Shown here: piece after piece, positions 27,453-36,438 of the stretch
Position numbering within the stretch: the first letter of the stretch is position 1
Layout of the letters: every line of letters starts with the position of its first letter
Assembly (NCBI RefSeq): GCF_016741855.1
Contig: NZ_JAERRH010000025.1
Location: forward strand, 1 to 64,000
Direction of reading: 5' to 3'
From: Streptomyces musisoli
GTDB taxonomy: Bacteria; Actinomycetota; Actinomycetes; Streptomycetales; Streptomycetaceae
Length of the DNA stretch: 64,000 bases
The notes under the pieces: model-generated
The model's input: only the letters and a program-made list of their open reading frames with translations
What the model was told of the DNA's origin: nothing
Databases searched by the model: none
Program-made: the position numbers and the translations under genes

Positions 27453-27773
27453 ATGCCGAAGTTCCTCATCCAGGCCGCCTACACACCCGAGGGCACGAAG
27501 GGACTGCTCGAGGAAGGCGCCAGTGGCCGCCGCGCCGCCGTCGACCAGGTCGTCACGGGCCTGGGCGGGACGGTCGAGGCGATGTACTACGCCTTCGGCG
27601 AGGACGACCTGGTGTGCATCGTCGACTTCCCCGACCCCGTCTCGATGGCCGCCGTCAGCCTCCACGTCAAGGCCAGCGGCGCACTCCGCACCCGGGCCAC
27701 CCCCCTGCTCACCCTCGACGAGATCGACGAGGCCGCCCACCGGAAGGTCTCCTTCCGCCCACCCGGAACATGA
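27453..27773 (+). CDS. GYD-domain protein
   Basis: 106 residues, MPKFLIQAAYTPEGTKGLLE at the start, then GGTVEAMYYAFGEDDLVCIV and a helical end. This is the GYD domain, a small ferredoxin-like fold of unknown role. GGGAG lies about a dozen bases upstream of the ATG. It stands alone in repeat-rich DNA, so it is one of the few ordinary genes in this stretch. Confidence 0.9.
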   Translation: MPKFLIQAAYTPEGTKGLLEEGASGRRAAVDQVVTGLGGTVEAMYYAFGEDDLVCIVDFPDPVSMAAVSLHVKASGALRTRATPLLTLDEIDEAAHRKVSFRPPGT

Positions 27774-28605
27774 ACCCAAAAGACACCCCGCGGCACCACA
27801 CCACACCAGAACACACACCGCACACCGCACACACACCGCGCACAGCCGGGCACCGGCCCGGCCCCAGCGCGCCGGTGCCCGCCACCCCCCTGGACCGAAT
27901 GAGAGGACCGATCATCACATTCACCGGGCCGGGCACCACCGTTCAGGACACCGGCCTTCCTCGGACCGGCGACCACCGCCTGCACAGCCGGCTGCACCAG
28001 CCGGTGCAGGGCCGGGGCCTCCATCCGCACCGGACGCTCGTCATCGACCTGCCACAAAAGGCACCCCGACCACCAAGATGGCCAGGCCGTCCCCGAAGAC
28101 GGCCAAAGCCCATCGCATTCGGCCTCCCCCGTCTCCGAAGACGGCCAAAGCCCATCACATTCGGCCTCTTCTCCGGCCGGGCAGCACAGCACGGCGTGCA
28201 CCGCCTGCCCGGACGGCCGGAACCGGCATCAGCGACCCTTGGCGGACCGGAGCGCCGGCCCCCCCCGTACGGCCGACGCCTTCACATCGAAGTCCCGGAA
28301 AGCGGGCCCGAGTCGACTGCCCATCGCATCCGGTGCAGGCCTCGACGACATCGCCGGCGTCCCGGAACCCGGCCTGCCGAGGCCCCGCCCGGGTATCGAA
28401 GGCCAGCGCCTGGGACCTCACAGGCACCGGCCGATCTCCACGACGAACGAGGGACGCGGCCGGCCCGGTCTTGCCGCGGCCGGTGACCGCCTCGACAATC
28501 ACCGGCGGGGGACGACGAGGCTGACCCCGGTGCGAGGGATCTCCTCCCGCCACACACCCGCGGCGGGTCACGAGGAATACACCTGTACAGAAGGAGGCGG
28601 GACAG
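27774..28605. other. Non-coding region with a 33-bp repeat
   Basis: 832 bases without a convincing gene. A 33-bp unit beginning ccgaagacggccaaagccca occurs at 28093-28125 and 28134-28166. Open frames here lack starts with ribosome sites. Confidence 0.5.
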
Positions 28606-28845
28606 GTGGCGGGCAGCACAGACGAGCAGCGTCGTCAACGGCTCCAGCAAGAGGAAGACCGGCGCCGGCGGGATCTGGAGTTCCGGCTGGAACAGGAACG
28701 CCGGCAAAGGGCCCGCCAGGAGGCCGAAGCGCAACACGCGGCCGACTCGGCAGCACAGCAAACAGCACAGCAAGCAGCGGACACAACCGCCCAACAAGCC
28801 GCGCAACAAGCGGCGGACGCGACCGCCTGGCAGTCCATGCAGTAG
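28606..28845 (+). CDS. Small Gln/Ala-rich coiled-coil protein
   Basis: 79 residues from a GTG with a perfect AAGGAGG site. The first half is charged and helical (RLQQEEDRRRRDLEFRLEQE). The second half is repeats of AAQQAAQQAADT character, consistent with one long amphipathic helix. No family recognised. It could be a scaffold or a partner of the gene that starts 150 bases downstream. Confidence 0.65.
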   Translation: MAGSTDEQRRQRLQQEEDRRRRDLEFRLEQERRQRARQEAEAQHAADSAAQQTAQQAADTTAQQAAQQAADATAWQSMQ

Positions 28846-28997
28846 CCGCACCAGCCCCACGCGACACCAGGGGACCCAGCGCGAGCGAACCCACAGCAGT
28901 CACGGCAGGACACCCCACCCCTTGGCACAATACCCACGAACCCCCGACACCCCCGACACCCTGGACACCCCCCGACACCCTGAACGCCCCCGCCGCC

Positions 28998-29891
28998 ATG
29001 GACGCCGCCCCCAACACCGCTGACGCCGTTGACACCCCTGCCGGCATCGACGCCGCCCCCGACACCGTTGACGCCATTGACGCCATTGACGCGGTTGACG
29101 CCCCTGCCGGCATCGACGCCCCTGACACTGTTGACGTCTTGGACGCCATCGAGGCAGTCAACTGGTCGGCAATCCCCAACCCGACGGGGCACGGATGCGA
29201 CGACCCCCAGCGCGTCGCCCACGCCCTGCGACTGCTGACGGTGTCCACCACGGCCAACCAGACAGGCGACGCGGCATCGCTCCTGGCGGGCAGCGGATTC
29301 GTCTGCGGCCACGCCGCCATGGTGTTCCCGGCAGCCTACGCCGCCACCCCCATCCTGCTGGACCTTCTCGAGCACGGCCGGCGACCGCGCATCAAAGACG
29401 CAGCCCTCGCACTGCTGTCGGACGCACTGGACTGCTACCCGGCCGCCGGCCACAACCGAGTGGACACCGCCTACGGCACCGGCGTCCCGCTGTGCTGCGC
29501 CATAGCCCGCCTCCTGCGCGGCCGCAGCAGCGCTCTGCTCACCCACGGCGCCCGCGGCAAACGCCTCCTGAGAGACGCGGAACTGCACTGGCGACTCGTC
29601 CTGCAACAGACCGAGCCCCAACCCGACGGCACGGTCACGGCCATCGCCGCCCTCGAAGGCACCCCTCCCCACACACCCACCGAAGCCGAACTCCACACCC
29701 CCCGCACAGACAAGCCCACCACACCAACCCTGCGGATCGACACGGACGAGCCCACCACACCAACCCTCCGGATCGACACACTGAGCACCGACACCTCCGC
29801 AGCCGCGTGGGTCCGGCTCACGCACACACCCTCCCCACCGCCCCCCGGCTCGGCCCTCCACCCAGCCGAATGCGGCCTACGCGAGCACTGA
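28998..29891 (+). CDS. Helical protein with repetitive N- and C-terminal segments (HEAT-like)
   Basis: Up to 297 residues if ATG 28998 is used; no ribosome site supports this start, and the true one may differ. The first 45 residues are Asp/Ala/Thr repeats (DAVDTPAGIDAAPDTVDAID). The middle 150 look folded and helical: VAHALRLLTVSTTANQTGDA, GHAAMVFPAAYAATPILLDL, RIKDAALALLSDAL, resembling HEAT-repeat families. The tail repeats TTPTLRIDTDEP. Function unknown. Confidence 0.55.
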   Translation: MDAAPNTADAVDTPAGIDAAPDTVDAIDAIDAVDAPAGIDAPDTVDVLDAIEAVNWSAIPNPTGHGCDDPQRVAHALRLLTVSTTANQTGDAASLLAGSGFVCGHAAMVFPAAYAATPILLDLLEHGRRPRIKDAALALLSDALDCYPAAGHNRVDTAYGTGVPLCCAIARLLRGRSSALLTHGARGKRLLRDAELHWRLVLQQTEPQPDGTVTAIAALEGTPPHTPTEAELHTPRTDKPTTPTLRIDTDEPTTPTLRIDTLSTDTSAAAWVRLTHTPSPPPPGSALHPAECGLREH

Positions 29892-30003
29892 CCCCCCCAC
29901 CACCAGCACCCCCACCACCCTGCCCGAACCACCGTGCCGCAACACCACCGGACACCACCACACCCGACCAAAAAAACGGCAAACAGCAAACGGCACGCAG
30001 CAC

Positions 30004-30052
30004 ACAGCGAACAGCGAACAGCGAACAGCGAACAGCGAACAGCGAACAGCGA
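30004..30052. repeat. 7-bp tandem repeat, seven copies
   Basis: Exact acagcga repeated seven times in non-coding DNA. The 7-bp period shifts frame with each copy, which argues against coding. Confidence 0.9.
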
Positions 30053-30597
30053 TAGAGAACAGCGAGCAGCGAGAAACCGGCAGCGAACCGGCGGGGACGC
30101 GCCCCCCGGCCAGGCCACACACCCCTGGCCCCCAACTCCACGAACTCCACGAGGGCCACGGCGAAACAGGCCCGGCAGTGAAAACAGGCAGCGACGGCGA
30201 AACGGGCAGCGACATCAAGCCGAGCCGGTATCCGGCATGGCACCAACCGACCCGGACAGGACCGACCTGGGCAGGACCGACCGACTTGGGCAGGACCGAC
30301 CGACCTGAGCGGGACCGGCCTGGGCAGGACCGGCCGACCGGGGCGGGACCGGCCGACCTGAGCGGGACCGACCTGGGCGGGACCGGCACGAGGCCGCATC
30401 GACCGACCAGGCGGGAGAAGAGCCAAGACGTCACCACCTTCGCGCTGCGCCACCTTCGCGCCCGCGCCGCCTTCACGCCCGCACCGCCTTCTACGCCTGC
30501 GCCGCCCTGTACGCCTGTGCCGCCCTGCCTCGGTAACCGGAAGGCAACGGCGGCACCCCCGGTAAGACCCGAGGGGGGCCGGCATGGCACGTCACCG

Positions 30598-30632
30598 GTA
30601 CGAAATCCCCGCGCAGCGCGGGGACTTCGTAC
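30598..30632. other. 17-bp inverted repeat (strong hairpin)
   Basis: gtacgaaatccccgcgc and its reverse complement with one mismatch are separated by a single base, so the stem could be 14-16 bp. It occurs once. Its core tccccgcgc/gcgcgggga recalls actinobacterial CRISPR repeats and ends of IS200/IS605-type elements, but there is no array or transposase nearby. Confidence 0.7.
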
Positions 30633-31041
30633 TCCACAGCCCGCCACCACGCCAGGGCGCACGGCGGCGGCAGCAGTCACCCCGGCAAGCGAGCAACACC
30701 ACGACGGACCCGCATCCGGCCCGGCCGGCACCGTCGCGCTCACGCACCAGGCCGAGGCGGAGCCGCGACGGCCCCTCCCGTATCAGGCCGGGGCGGGAGC
30801 CATGGCCGGCCCGCACCGGTCGGGGCGGAGCCGTGGCGGGCCCCCCGCACTCGGCCGGGGCGGAGCCGCGATGATCCCTCCCGCATTCGGCCGGGGCGGC
30901 GCCGGTGTCGGTCGCGGTGCGGCCGGCGCGCACTCTGTACGGGTGACATGCCCGTGTCGCTCGGAACGGAAAGTAGCTATTTACGACAGTTTGGTCCGGC
31001 AGGAAATTCCTCTTCTGTTTTCTCCGCACGAAAGGGCTGCT

Positions 31042-31851
31042 GTGAAACGGGTCGGCCTCTACTCAACCCTGTCTTTTGCCGCTGCCGTGGCACTGACAGG
31101 CGCAACAGCGAGCCAGGCTTCCGCGGAATTCCGCTACGATCCCGCACCCCCCGCCCAATATACGATCATCTTCAATAACGGCGGGTTTGTCGGTGACATC
31201 TCCAACAACGGGGACGGCAACAGCAACAACGTCCAGGTGGTCGGCAGCGGCGGCCAGGGCGGCACCCAGGGCGGGACCGGCAACACCCAAAGCGGGACCG
31301 GGAACACGCAAAGCGCCACCCAGGGCGGCGACCACACCATCCAGGGCCCGGTCCAGGGCGGCACCAACAACGTCCAGGGCGGCACCCAGATCGACGGGAA
31401 GAACAACACCCTGGGCGGCACCGTGGGCGGCACCAACAACATCCAGGGCGGCACCCAGGCCGGCACCCACAACGCGCAGGGCGGCGCCCAGGGCGGCACC
31501 AACAACGTCCAGGGCGGCACTCTGAACGGCACCCGCAACACCCTGGGCGGCGCCCAGGGCGGCACCAACAACACCCAGGGCGCCACCCAGGGCGCCGGCG
31601 ACAACAACACCCAGGGCGCCACCCAGTCCGGCACCAACAACACCCAGGGCGCCACCACCGGCGCCACCAAGAGCATCGACGACACCACCCGCAAACTGCT
31701 CACGGACTCGCTGAAGACGGCCGGCACCCAGACCATGCACGAGCTGATCACGAACCCGCTCGAAACGGCCGGCGACCAGATGACCGAACAGCTCCTCACC
31801 GACGCCTTCAAAATGGCCGCCGACACGACCGCCGACGCGATGAGGCCATAA
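31042..31851 (+). CDS. Secreted Gly/Asn/Thr/Gln-repeat protein with helical C-terminus
   Basis: 269 residues from a GTG with AAAGGG upstream. Signal peptide cleaved near ASQASA (residue 28). About residues 60-205 are imperfect repeats of about 11-12 residues around GGTNNxQGGTQ. The last 65 residues are a helical domain with two related halves (DTTRKLLTDSLKTAGTQTMH and DQMTEQLLTDAFKMAADTT). Regular Asn/Gln ladders of this spacing suggest a beta-solenoid or amyloid-like wall protein, as in curlins, but that is inference. A sister gene lies at 34675. Confidence 0.82.
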   Translation: MKRVGLYSTLSFAAAVALTGATASQASAEFRYDPAPPAQYTIIFNNGGFVGDISNNGDGNSNNVQVVGSGGQGGTQGGTGNTQSGTGNTQSATQGGDHTIQGPVQGGTNNVQGGTQIDGKNNTLGGTVGGTNNIQGGTQAGTHNAQGGAQGGTNNVQGGTLNGTRNTLGGAQGGTNNTQGATQGAGDNNTQGATQSGTNNTQGATTGATKSIDDTTRKLLTDSLKTAGTQTMHELITNPLETAGDQMTEQLLTDAFKMAADTTADAMRP

Positions 31852-32047
31852 CACCCCCGCCAAACACCCCCCAGCACAGCAAAACGTGAGGCCCCCGGAA
31901 ACCGGCAGCGGGAACCCAAAAACACCCCCCGCGCCAACCCTCCGGGGGCCTCACCACACCCACACCACCGCCCTCCCCACCACCCAGAACACCGCCCCGC
32001 ACACGACACGACAGGACACCAACCGGCAGACACCGACCGGACCCCCA

Positions 32048-32162
32048 GGCGAAAGCCGTTCACCACCAAAACCGGCCGACACAGCGACACCCGACCACCA
32101 CCCGAAACCCCGGGGCGAAAGCCGCTCAGCACCGAAACCGGCCGACACGGCGACACCCGACC
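32048..32162. repeat. 49-bp direct repeat, period 66
   Basis: Two copies beginning ggcgaaagccg and ending gcgacacccgacc, at 32048-32096 and 32114-32162, with four or so differences. Confidence 0.8.
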
Positions 32163-32579
32163 CAACCGAGCGGCACCGCCGACCTCCCGCCGCCCCGGCT
32201 GGTCACCCACTCCGCCCCGGCCCGCGCCACTTCACCCGGAAGCCCTACGAGGAGAAAGTGCCGGTGCCGGTGCCGGTGCCGGCCGGCACCATCCCGGGCA
32301 GCCGGACCCTCACGCAGACAAACCGGCCACCACCGCCCCGGGGCCCACACCCGCCCCGGCAAGGACACACCAAAGCCCCTGTACCGCCAGGCGACCGACC
32401 CGCTCACACCGGCCGACAACACCCGACAACAAGACCACAAGAGCTGCAGCCCCCCCACCCTGAACACCACACCCCCCACACCCCCGCACCCCCCGCACCC
32501 CCCGCACCCCCCGCGCCCCCGCAACCCCGCAACCCCGCAACCCCGCAACCCCGCAACCCCGCAACCGACAGGCCGTCGA

Positions 32580-32790
32580 TCTCCCGGACCCGACAGGCAA
32601 CGGACCTCGATCTCCCGGACCCGACAGGCAACGCCATCGATCTCCCGGACCCGACAGGCAACGCCATCGATCTCCCGGACCCGACGGGCAACGCCATCGA
32701 TCTCCCGGACCCGACGGGCAACGCCATCGAGCTCCCGGACCCGACGGGCAACGCCATCGATCTCCCGGACTCGACGGGCAACGGCAATAC
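32580..32790. repeat. 30-bp tandem repeat, seven copies
   Basis: The unit tctcccggacccgacaggca-acgccatcga is repeated seven times. Because the period is a multiple of three, it stays open in several frames; one plus-strand frame reads LPDPTGNAID per unit. No start site supports translation. Confidence 0.92.
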
Positions 32791-32937
32791 TTCGAGGGCC
32801 CCTCAATGCCGCCAGCACCCCTCCCGGGCCCCAAACCGCAGCGGTGGCCGGCCGGGGCGGGGTGCTGCGGCGGGACACGGACGGCACTTCAGCTACAGGT
32901 GGAAGACGCGACCGGTGTCCACCACCGGGCGGCCAGG

Positions 32938-33054
32938 CCCGGATACGCGAGCCAGCCGACGGCCCGCCCACACAAGCCCGGATACGCGAGCCAGCCGACG
33001 GCCCGCCCACACAAGCCCGGATACGCGAGCCAGCCGGCGACCCGCCCACACGGG
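32938..33054. repeat. 39-bp tandem repeat, three copies
   Basis: The unit begins cccggatacgcgagccagcc and recurs at 32938, 32977 and 33016; the third copy has a few changes. Confidence 0.9.
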
Positions 33055-33725
33055 TGCGGCTGCGCGAGCGAGCCGGCGGCCCGCGTGGACGCAGAGGGAG
33101 AGACCCGCGGCCCGCGGTTCCTGCCGGACACCTCCCGGCGCCCGTGATCTGATCGGCCCGCCCGGACCCGGGACGGCCGTTGATTTCATCGAGGACAAGC
33201 CCGGCCTGCCCGCGTTCACGGTCAAGGCGCGGCCGGTTCGCCGGCCGGGCGCTGAACCGGTGAAGCAGTACCGCCGAGGCAAGACCTCCCCCACCTCACC
33301 CACTCCCGCACCCGAAGCCGGACAGGAAACACACAGCCACCCCCCGCCCACCCGCCGTATCCGAAACCGCCCACCCGCCCTCACGAAACCCAACCGACAA
33401 CCGGCACCCACGACCCGCACAAGACGCCACACCGTCCAGCAGACGACCGGGCAGAACACAGGCCACCACACACGAAAAGGGCCCCGGCGACCAGACGGGA
33501 CCGGGCACCCGCGGAGCGGCGGGACCGGCAAGCCGCAGACGGCGACACGGAGCACGGACGACCGAAGCGCCAAGGCCACGACACGGAACACGAGGCGGAG
33601 CGAGGACGCGAGGCGGGGACCCGAGGCGAGGCGGGGACGCGAGGCGGGATACCGATGACCGGACGACGTACAGCCCGGACGACCGGACCAGGCCCCGACA
33701 CGACGCACTGACGCCGAGCCCGGCG

Positions 33726-33838
33726 CCGGGCCGGGGCCGGGCCGGGGCCGGGCCGGGGCCGGGCCGGGGCCGGGCCGGGGCCGGGCCGGGGCCGGGCCGG
33801 GGCCGGGCCGGGGCCGGGCCGGGGCCGGGCCGGGGCCG
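33726..33838. repeat. 11-bp G/C satellite, about ten copies
   Basis: An uninterrupted array of ccgggccgggg. It is pure G+C and can form strong secondary structure; copy number may be mis-assembled. Confidence 0.93.
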
Positions 33839-33990
33839 ACAGGACACGAGGCACCGGAGCCAGCAAAGCACGGCGCCCCGGAACCGGAGCCGGCACGGCA
33901 CGGAGCCCGACTACTGAGGCCGACGAAGCGCAGGAGGGCAGCGCACACGGTCCAAGGGCCGACGGGATGCAGGGGGCGGGGCACGGGGCG

Positions 33991-34435
33991 GACGGGACAC
34001 GGGTGGCCGCACAGCGCAGGACACGGACGGCAAGAGGCCGGAACCGAAGACGCGAGGCGCAGGCGCCGAGGCCGGCAGAACACAGGGGTACTGGGGCCAG
34101 CAGGGTGCCGGAGGGCAGAGCACAGCGCGCAGGGACCAGCGGGGTGCAGACGGGGCACGGGGCGCAGGGGCCGGCAAAGCGCAGGAGTGGCAGGGCACAG
34201 GGTGCTGGCGCTGACGGAGTGCAGGGCCGGCGGGGCGCGGGGCGCGGGGCGCGGGGCGCGGGGTGCGGGGTGCAGGGCGCGGGGTGCGGGGTGCAGGGCG
34301 GACGGGATACGGGTGGCCGCACAGCACGGGACACGGACGGCAAGGGGCCGCAGCCGAGACGCGGGGCGCAGGCGCCGAGGCCGGCAGAACACAGGGGTAC
34401 TGGGGCCGGCGGGATGCCGGAGGGCAGAACACAGG
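33991..34435. repeat. Direct repeat pair of about 135 bp
   Basis: 33991-34125 and 34300-34435 share long identical stretches (for example gccgaggccggcagaacaca) with scattered changes. Between them lies a gcggggcgcggg-type run (about 34218-34290). Confidence 0.85.
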
Positions 34436-34674
34436 GTGCAGGGGCCGGCGAAGCGCAGGGGGGCGGGGCGCCCGGCACCACGGGGCCCGGGCCGCTGTCC
34501 GGCCCTGCGGGCCCCCGCGGGTCTCCTCTCGGCCGACGGACCGATGAACACGTCCCCCACCCGGTCCACCAGCCGGGGGACACACCACAGCCCCCACAGC
34601 GGCTGAAATGAATTACGCAAGTTCATCCACCCCGAACTGCATCCACCCAGAACTTACAAAATCGAGGTTTTCCC

Positions 34675-35403
34675 ATGTCCATCTCTCGACGTCACATCGC
34701 CGCCCGCATCGCCGGTATTTCCTGCATCGCCGCCCTGGCCGCCGGAGGCCTCGGCATGGCAAGCGCCGAAGCCGCACCCATGAACCACCACACGGCCTCA
34801 CACGCCTCCCACAACCACCACCAGCAGCGCTACCAGGACATGTCCTACAACAGCCACCACCGCATGGGCGGCAACACCCAGGGCGGCACCCAGGGCAACG
34901 GCAACGGCAACACCCAGGGCGGCACCCAGGGCAACGGCAACGGCAACACCCAGGGAGGCACCCAGGGCAACGGCAACGGCAACACCCAGGGAGGCACCCA
35001 GGGCAACGGCAACGGCAACACCCAGGGCGGCACCCAGGGCAACGGCAACGGCAACACCCAGGGCGGCACCCAGGGCAACGGCAACGGGAACACCCAGGGA
35101 GGCACCCAGGGCGGCGGCAACGGGAACACCCAGGGAGGCACCCAGGGCGGCGGAGGCGGCAACACCCAAGGCGGCACCCAGGGCGGCGGCAACGGCAACA
35201 CCCAAGGCGGCACCCAGGGCGGCGGAGGCGGCAACACCCAGGGCGGCACCCAGGGCGGCGGAGGCGGCAACACCCAGGGCGGCACCCAGGGCGGCGGAGG
35301 CGGCAACACCCAGGGCGGCACCCAGGGCGGCGGAGGCGGCAACACCCAGGGCGGCACCCAGGGCGGCGGAGGCGGCAACACCCAAGGCGGCACCCAGGGC
35401 TGA
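34675..35403 (+). CDS. Secreted protein of fifteen 12-residue Gly-Asn-Thr-Gln repeats
   Basis: 242 residues. The ATG has GAGG about nine bases upstream. The signal peptide (residues 1-34, cleavage near ASAEAA) is followed by a short His/Asn/Gln-rich linker (NHHTASHASHNHHQQRYQD). From residue 64 to the end are fifteen copies of GNTQGGTQGNGN or its GGGG/GGGN variant. There is no C-terminal anchor or other domain. Near-identical DNA units imply recent expansion. The strict 12-residue period with stacked Asn, Thr and Gln suggests a beta-solenoid or amyloid-forming surface protein. A terminator follows. Confidence 0.85.
   Translation: MSISRRHIAARIAGISCIAALAAGGLGMASAEAAPMNHHTASHASHNHHQQRYQDMSYNSHHRMGGNTQGGTQGNGNGNTQGGTQGNGNGNTQGGTQGNGNGNTQGGTQGNGNGNTQGGTQGNGNGNTQGGTQGNGNGNTQGGTQGGGNGNTQGGTQGGGGGNTQGGTQGGGNGNTQGGTQGGGGGNTQGGTQGGGGGNTQGGTQGGGGGNTQGGTQGGGGGNTQGGTQGGGGGNTQGGTQG
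34868..35400. repeat. 36-bp coding tandem repeat, about fifteen copies
   Basis: The DNA unit of the repeat protein: ggcaacacccagggcggcac plus a 16-base variable part. The first six units code GNGN spacers, and the later ones mostly GGGG, showing a gradient of change along the array. Confidence 0.93.
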
Positions 35404-35426
35404 ACAACCGGAAAGGAAACAGCGGC

Positions 35427-35453
35427 GCCTCGCGGAGACCACCTCCGCGAGGC
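35427..35453 (+). terminator. Hairpin terminator of the repeat-protein gene
   Basis: Perfect 11-bp stem (gcctcgcggag / ctccgcgaggc) with a 5-base loop, about 25 bases after the stop. A diverged copy of the stop-plus-terminator segment recurs at 35981-36040. Confidence 0.85.
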
Positions 35454-35681
35454 ACCGCCCTGTCACGCGTACACACCCCACGCAACCAACCGGAAACCCG
35501 AAGACAGCCACCACAAACACAGCAACACCCCCCACCCCCACCCCCGCCCCACACGAGTCGGCTCCGCAGCCCCCCGCCAGGCAGCAGTACTGCATCAGCC
35601 AACCCAACCTCCCGCCCCCGCCGATGTCCCACCCGACCTCCCGGCAGATCCACCGAGGCAAGCCGAACAAGCCGCCGGGGA

Positions 35682-35904
35682 TCAATGCCGGGCGGACAGC
35701 TCTGAGACCACCCACGGGGCCTCGGCATGAGAGACGGCGCTGGCGTACGGCTGGTGCTGCCAGTCGTTGTAGGGCCCGTACACGTCGTGGAAGTCGGGGA
35801 ACTGCCCGGCTTCGACGAGGGCGTTCAGGGCGTCGGTCAGGTTCTGCCACAGGGCGTCGGTGGTGCCGGGATAGGGAGTGGACTCCAGGACAACGGTCAC
35901 GTCG
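35682..35904 (-). pseudogene. C-terminal fragment of an unknown gene
   Basis: The minus strand reads VTVVLESTPYPGTTDALWQN, LTDALNALVEAGQFPDFHDV, YGPYNDWQHQPYASAVSHAE and then APWVVSELSARH before a stop at 35682. The composition is that of a real, non-repetitive protein, but there is no start: upstream the frame runs into the remnant of the repeat gene at 35905. The parent family was not recognised. Likely a piece left by rearrangement. Confidence 0.6.
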
Positions 35905-35983
35905 GGGCGGCGGCAACGGCAACACGCAGGGAGGCACCCAGGGCGGCGGGAACGGGAACACCCATAGCGGCACCCAGGGCTAA
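35905..35983 (+). pseudogene. 3' remnant of a third Gly-Asn-Thr-Gln repeat gene
   Basis: Encodes only GGNGNTQGGTQGGGNGNTHS-GTQG and a stop. The stop and the following sequence (acaaccggaaaggaaa, then a weaker hairpin with cctcgc/gcgagg arms) match the 3' end of the gene ending at 35403. The 5' part is missing and is replaced by the fragment at 35682-35904. A duplicated gene was evidently truncated. Confidence 0.8.
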
Positions 35984-36229
35984 ACAACCGGAAAGGAAAA
36001 GGACGGCACCTCGCCGAAATCAACACCGCGAGGCACCGCCCTGCCACGCCCACACCAGCAAACCCAGCCAAGACGCACAAGGACATCACCGGCACCACAA
36101 CAACCGACACCCCTCCCCACCCCCACCCCTCACGGGTCTCAATCAACTGATCGGCGACAGGGATCCCCACCGGGGCAGGCAGGCGGAGACACAACCCCGC
36201 CGGGTCACCCGAGTGTAAGGGCGCTGTCT

Positions 36230-36438
36230 TGCCTTCAACGTGTGGCTCGCTCCGTTTCACACCGCCAGACACAATGGTGGCCCTGACGTTGTTCAGCGGC
36301 CCCGGCATATTGGCTTCCAGTGGCCCCAATCGCTGGGTCGCACAGGCACATTGAGGGGTGATGACGAGGCGAAGTGGCCCCACCTTGGCGCTTGCGGTGA
36401 GACGGTTCCTGTGGTCTCCGGCAGGGGCGGTGCTGTGG
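36230..36438. mobile_element. Probable left end of the IS21-type element
   Basis: Just upstream of istA are several short direct repeats of a ggtggcccc / agtggcccc motif (about 36274, 36319, 36374), like the multiple terminal repeats of IS21 elements. The exact terminus and target duplication could not be fixed. Confidence 0.4.

Larger units (their letters stand above)
29892..31041. other. 1.15-kb non-coding repeat region
   Basis: Contains a 7-bp repeat at 30004-30052, a gggcaggaccgaccgacctg-type repeat over about 30250-30400, a large hairpin at 30598-30632, and a cggccggggcggagcc-type repeat over about 30770-30910. Bases 30940-31041 are relatively AT-rich and should hold the promoter of the gene at 31042. 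No gene supported. Confidence 0.55.
31852..34674. other. 2.8-kb gene-free region of nested repeats
   Basis: No gene is supported on either strand; the long open frames arise from high GC and in-phase repeats and are Pro/Arg/Thr-rich. Distinct repeats at 32048-32162, 32580-32790, 32938-33054, 33726-33838 and 33991-34435 are listed separately. The last 70 bases, less GC-rich, contain the upstream signals of the gene at 34675. Confidence 0.6.

Noticed and set aside
30598..30632. CRISPR repeat
   Set aside because: Resembles a type I-E repeat, but there is only one copy, no spacers, and no cas genes in the window.
31886..33658. 590-codon plus-strand frame across the repeat region
   Set aside because: Composition is Pro/Thr/Arg from repeats, no start signal, and it spans unrelated repeat families; treated as non-coding.
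34613..35728. Minus-strand Cys/Arg/Gly-rich frame opposite the repeat-protein gene
   Set aside because: It is the antisense reading of the 36-bp array; the plus strand has a signal peptide, ribosome site and terminator.
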